Positions 42,756 to 45,770 of a stretch of DNA of 45,770 nucleotides are shown piece after piece (within the stretch, counting starts at the first letter, position 1; each line of letters begins with the position of its first letter). The notes under the pieces are model-generated. The model did no database searches. It was not told where the DNA came from and worked only from the letters and a program-made list of their open reading frames with translations. This DNA comes from Sphingomonadaceae bacterium. GTDB taxonomy: Bacteria > Pseudomonadota > Alphaproteobacteria > Sphingomonadales > Sphingomonadaceae. The stretch spans positions 1 to 45,770 of the forward strand of contig CANJCQ010000030.1 of the NCBI GenBank assembly GCA_947473355.1, given 5' to 3'. Both the position numbers and the translations under genes were made by a program.

Positions 42756-45437
42756 ATGACCAGGAACTTTATCGCGGCGCTTGCCGCCACTACCGCGCTC
42801 ACTGCCGCCATGCCCGCCTTCGCGCAGGCTAGCGCCGCTCCGGAAGCCGAAAGCGGCGGCCTCGAGGAAATCGTCGTCACCGCGCAGAAGCGCGAACAGA
42901 GCCTGCAGGACGTGCCGGTCGCGGTCACCGCGATCAGCGAAAACGCGCTGACAACCAACCGCATAACGAGCGTTCAGGATCTTAACGGCATTGCGCCGAA
43001 CGTGTCCGTCCGCCCCGCCGCTGGTGGCACCCAGATCGCATCGTTCACTGTCCGCGGTGTGAACAGCTATGGCGTGGTTCCGGGTTCGGACAAGCAAGTC
43101 TCGATCAACCTTGACGGCGTCTATATCAGCTCGGCGCGCGGTTCGATCTTCGATATCGCCGACATCGCCCGCATCGAAGTTCTGCGCGGGCCCCAGGGCA
43201 CACTGTTCGGCCGCAACGCCACGGCTGGCGCAGTCAGCATCATCACCCGTGATCCCAAGGGCGAGTTCGGCGTCACCCTTTCGGGCACGCTTGGCAACTA
43301 TGATCAGCGTCGCCTGCGCGCGACGATTGATACGCCGCAGTTCGGCCCGTTCAGCGCCTATGTGACCTACCAGCACAACGAGCGCCGCGGCGACACCGTC
43401 AACACGGCAGCCGGGATCGTCTGGAACAAGACTGGTCCGGACGGCCTGGGCCAACAAACCTCGCCCGCCACGCTTGGCGACAGCAATTCCGAATCGATTT
43501 TTGCCGCGCTAAAATTTGAACCCAGCGAAAATTTCGACATGGTCTACAAATACGATTGGGCGACCAACGATTATACCCCCGAAGGCAATACCGCAGTGGC
43601 CATTAATGCAGGCACTGCCAATGGCCGCATTCTCAGCCTGGTGATGGCCAATCAGGTCGCCGGTGTTGCCACGACCGGTGCCTTCATTGGTCAGACCATC
43701 CAGCCGGGCCCGGTTCCCGTCTTTGCCACGGATGGCCTACGCACCGGTTTCGCCACCAATGGCTGGACCGTCCCGGGCAAGCAGAGCTACACCGGTCACA
43801 ATGTGACCGCGAACTGGCGCGCGTCGGATAGCTTTTCGGCCAAGGCCATTTTTGCCTATCGCAGCTCCTACCTCTACGGCGCCAGCGCGCTGGCCGGCAT
43901 GAGTGGCATGGTCATCACCCCGGCGGCCGCTGCAGCACTAGCCGCCGACACTTCCGGGCTTGTCTCGGCAGCCAACAAGACGGCCTATGCCAATGCCGTC
44001 GGCAACCGGCTGCACGAAGCAGGCACCCAGCGCGTTTACCGCAACAAGCAGTGGAGCGCCGAACTGCAGCTCAACTATAACAACGATCTGCTGGATGCGA
44101 CTGCGGGCGCCATCTACTTCCACTCGGATGAGGATGAAGGCGGTCCGGCGACAATGTTCTCGTCGAAGAGCATGTATATCCAGACTCCGAACAGCACCGG
44201 CCTGATCGCGCAGACCAACGGCACGACCGGCGCGCAATCTCCCAATGACGCGCACTTCCTGCCCAAGGCAACTTCAGTCGCCGGTTATGGTCAGGTCGAA
44301 GTGCATGTCCTGCCGGTTGTCGATCTGGTCGGCGGTGTGCGCTTCACCAGTGATCACAAGACTGGCACGTCATTCATCGGCGGCACATGGGTTCCGGCCA
44401 CCCCCGGTGATCGCGTCAATGGCACCCTGACCTATACCACCACGGGTGCCGCGCCCCAGCAACAGAGCTATATCTACGACGACACCCAGTGGTCGTATGT
44501 GGCAGGCATCAACTACAAGCCCAGCCGGGACCTGCTGGTCTATGCCAAGTATTCGCGCAGCTATGTGTCGGGCGGTCAGGTTTCCGTCCAGACCTGGAAG
44601 CCTGAATTTGCCAAATCGTGGGAAGCAGGCGTGAAGGCGACCATGCTGGATGGCAAGCTGCGCGCCAATCTGGCCGTATTCACGGTCAATTATGACAATC
44701 TGCAATTTGCCAATGCCGGTTCCGCATTCCCGCTGGTTCCCGCGCTTTCCGTCCTGCCGACACTTGTTGTCGGGTCCAAGTCGCCGGCAAGGGCCAGTGG
44801 CCTCGAACTGGAACTGACGGCTGCACCGACCAAGGGGGTAACGCTGGGTGCAAACCTCGGCTATACCAGCTTCAAATATACCGGCACGTTGAACTGGGAA
44901 GTGCTGATTACCGGAGGCCTTTGCACTGCTGAATTCGGCGGGCTTGCGCAACAGCAGGGCCTTCTGGCAGCCGGGTTCGGGTCGGCTGCGGCTGTAGCAG
45001 CCGCCCAGACCACACTTTCGTCATGCGAAGTGGCGCAAACCCCCAACTTCAAGCAGACCCTGCTTCCGAAGATCACCAGCAACCTCTGGGCGCAGTGGGA
45101 ATCAGAGCCGATGTTCAACAGCGATGCTCGCCTGAGCGTCCGCCTGGACGCGCAGATCAAGTCGTCGATGCGTATTGACCCCAATATCGACGCTCCGCTG
45201 GCACTTCCTGGCTGGGCCAATCTCGAGACAGTTCCGACGACGCTGATCCTGAATGGCCGTATTGCCCTTTCTGACTTCGATCTGGGGCCGCTCAAGACCA
45301 CCTTCGCGCTGTGGGGCCGTAACCTCACCAATGATCGGCATATCCAGTTCACCGGGGGCGTTGGTGCCGGGCAACAGCGCTCGGCCAGCTTCCAGCCGGC
45401 GCGCACGCTTGGCGCGGACCTTACCGTCAAGTTCTGA
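42756..45437 (+). CDS. TonB-dependent receptor (2)
   Basis: An 893-residue outer-membrane receptor. It has a signal peptide (NFIAALAATTALTAAMPAFA, cleaved after AFA), a TonB-box-like EEIVVTAQKRE, a plug domain with ADIARIEVLRGPQGTLFGRN and ATAGAVSIITR, and a barrel ending LGADLTVKF with a terminal Phe. It has the standard FGRNATAG plug motif, unlike the other receptor in this window. GGAGGGAAGAG precedes the ATG at 42756. Two hairpins follow its stop. It should import a specific nutrient, probably under control of the divergent TetR. Confidence 0.94.
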   Translation: MTRNFIAALAATTALTAAMPAFAQASAAPEAESGGLEEIVVTAQKREQSLQDVPVAVTAISENALTTNRITSVQDLNGIAPNVSVRPAAGGTQIASFTVRGVNSYGVVPGSDKQVSINLDGVYISSARGSIFDIADIARIEVLRGPQGTLFGRNATAGAVSIITRDPKGEFGVTLSGTLGNYDQRRLRATIDTPQFGPFSAYVTYQHNERRGDTVNTAAGIVWNKTGPDGLGQQTSPATLGDSNSESIFAALKFEPSENFDMVYKYDWATNDYTPEGNTAVAINAGTANGRILSLVMANQVAGVATTGAFIGQTIQPGPVPVFATDGLRTGFATNGWTVPGKQSYTGHNVTANWRASDSFSAKAIFAYRSSYLYGASALAGMSGMVITPAAAAALAADTSGLVSAANKTAYANAVGNRLHEAGTQRVYRNKQWSAELQLNYNNDLLDATAGAIYFHSDEDEGGPATMFSSKSMYIQTPNSTGLIAQTNGTTGAQSPNDAHFLPKATSVAGYGQVEVHVLPVVDLVGGVRFTSDHKTGTSFIGGTWVPATPGDRVNGTLTYTTTGAAPQQQSYIYDDTQWSYVAGINYKPSRDLLVYAKYSRSYVSGGQVSVQTWKPEFAKSWEAGVKATMLDGKLRANLAVFTVNYDNLQFANAGSAFPLVPALSVLPTLVVGSKSPARASGLELELTAAPTKGVTLGANLGYTSFKYTGTLNWEVLITGGLCTAEFGGLAQQQGLLAAGFGSAAAVAAAQTTLSSCEVAQTPNFKQTLLPKITSNLWAQWESEPMFNSDARLSVRLDAQIKSSMRIDPNIDAPLALPGWANLETVPTTLILNGRIALSDFDLGPLKTTFALWGRNLTNDRHIQFTGGVGAGQQRSASFQPARTLGADLTVKF

Positions 45438-45445
45438 AGCAATTT

Positions 45446-45476
45446 GGCTCTGCGCCCAATCGGGCGCAGAGCCTTT
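45446..45476 (+). terminator. intrinsic terminator after the second TonB receptor
   Basis: A perfect 12-base stem (GGCTCTGCGCCC pairing with GGGCGCAGAGCC) around the 4-base loop AATC starts 9 bases past the receptor stop and is followed by TTT. The GC-rich stem with a short T-run is a plausible rho-independent terminator. Confidence 0.8.
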
Positions 45477-45480
45477 CGAT

Positions 45481-45514
45481 AGCCGCTGGTGAGGTCCTCC
45501 CCTCGCCAGCGGCT
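45481..45514. terminator. second hairpin, tandem or opposite-facing terminator
   Basis: AGCCGCTGG pairs with CCAGCGGCT across a 16-base loop that can itself pair in part (GAGG with CCTC). It is followed on the plus strand by ATTTGCTTTTG. It lies 4 bases after the first hairpin and 33 bases before the end of the minus-strand gene at 45547, so it could back up the receptor terminator or stop the convergent transcript. Confidence 0.6.
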
Positions 45515-45546
45515 ATTTGCTTTTGCGGAGAGCCCTCAGCTTGCCG

Positions 45547-45770
45547 TCAACCGGCCGGATCGCGATATTCGCCGCCAGGCGCGAATTCCGTTTTCAACGA
45601 GCGCTTGAGTAGCCCGCCGCAAATTTCGTCATTCATGCGGAACTGCGCGGCAGAGCGGCTGAGCTGGGGACCTTTCTGGGGAAGGTTTACCAGCGGCGCA
45701 AAGGAATCGACCTCGATCGCGATCACCCGCCCTTCGACTTCCAGTTCGAGCACATATTGCTCCTTGCCGG
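45547..45770 (-). CDS. 3' end of an unrecognised gene (runs off the right edge)
   Basis: The minus-strand frame is open from the window edge to a TGA at 45547-45549 and encodes at least 73 residues: GKEQYVLELEVEGRVIAIEV near the start, then RSAAQFRMNDEICGGLLKRS and a polar end. A GTG at 45753 could serve as a start but has no ribosome-binding site, and the codons before it (GKEQY) fit the same strand pattern, so this is more likely the C-terminus of a longer protein. No family was recognised. It converges with the TonB receptor gene. Confidence 0.55.
   Translation of the reverse strand, partial: GKEQYVLELEVEGRVIAIEVDSFAPLVNLPQKGPQLSRSAAQFRMNDEICGGLLKRSLKTEFAPGGEYRDPAG

Noticed and set aside
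1..45770. Search for IS elements, tRNA genes, rRNA and CRISPR arrays
   Set aside because: No transposase-like gene, terminal inverted repeat, tRNA-like cloverleaf or regularly spaced repeat was found by eye; tRNAscan and an IS search would be decisive.

Overview
The window reads as high-GC alphaproteobacterial DNA, most likely from a sphingomonad (Novosphingobium, Sphingobium or Sphingopyxis type). The reasons are two large TonB-dependent receptors with '(I/V)VTA(R/Q)' plugs, several TetR regulators, spinster-like and GPH-type MFS carriers, tightly packed catabolic genes and Tat-exported proteins. This is inference; no rRNA, tRNA, IS element, integrase or CRISPR array was seen. The window looks like an accessory catabolic island.

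Layout. (A) 1-12418: a TetR repressor with a double palindromic operator at 2881-2921 lies between two divergent units. Leftward are a predicted metal-dependent hydrolase and a D-aminoacylase-type amidohydrolase. Rightward are TetR, an epoxide hydrolase, a CmcJ/NvfI-like oxygenase and two more D-aminoacylase-type amidohydrolases. Gene debris at about 9050-9457 (a CoA-transferase tail and an amidohydrolase tail) is followed by a HAPMO-like Baeyer-Villiger monooxygenase, an exported MsrB and a small membrane protein. (B) 12464-22665: a leftward operon (gluconate-2-dehydrogenase-subunit-3-like protein, GMC dehydrogenase with a CxxCxxCxxxC insert, ThuA protein, membrane esterase) is divergent from a rightward one (second ThuA protein, GPH symporter, fourth D-aminoacylase-type amidohydrolase, amidohydrolase-2 protein). 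(C) 22705-31972: a leftward series holds a small secreted protein, an exported GST fused to the same domain, nitronate monooxygenase, a TetR, a TonB receptor, two tandem BNR/Asp-box proteins and a membrane protein. (D) 32201-35430: a leftward operon of a UGSC-like Cys protein, an unrecognised 366-residue protein, a NifU-like CxxC protein and an MFS carrier. (E) 35541-40999: four overlapping rightward genes for exported proteins (unrecognised, DUF1592/1588-type with a CxxCH motif, DUF1552-type, Lipoprotein_15-type repeats), convergent with a cytochrome c'. (F) 41848-45770: TetR, divergent TonB receptor, tandem hairpin terminators and the edge of one more gene.

How it may fit together (inference). 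TonB receptors bring a substrate into the periplasm and the GPH and MFS carriers bring it inside. The GMC/ThuA set resembles 3-keto-glycoside chemistry. BVMO plus esterase, epoxide hydrolase, nitronate monooxygenase and amidohydrolases form a degradation kit for a complex, probably amide- or glycoside-containing molecule. Four intergenic regions (near 16.9, 25.2, 28.7 and 32.1 kb) share a 16-bp imperfect palindrome, consensus TATTSCAATTGGMATA, which suggests that regions B and C form one regulon. This motif, the chimeric amidohydrolase/CoA-transferase junction, the GST-linked domain, the UGSC-like module and the exported DUF1592/DUF1552 operon are the points most worth following.
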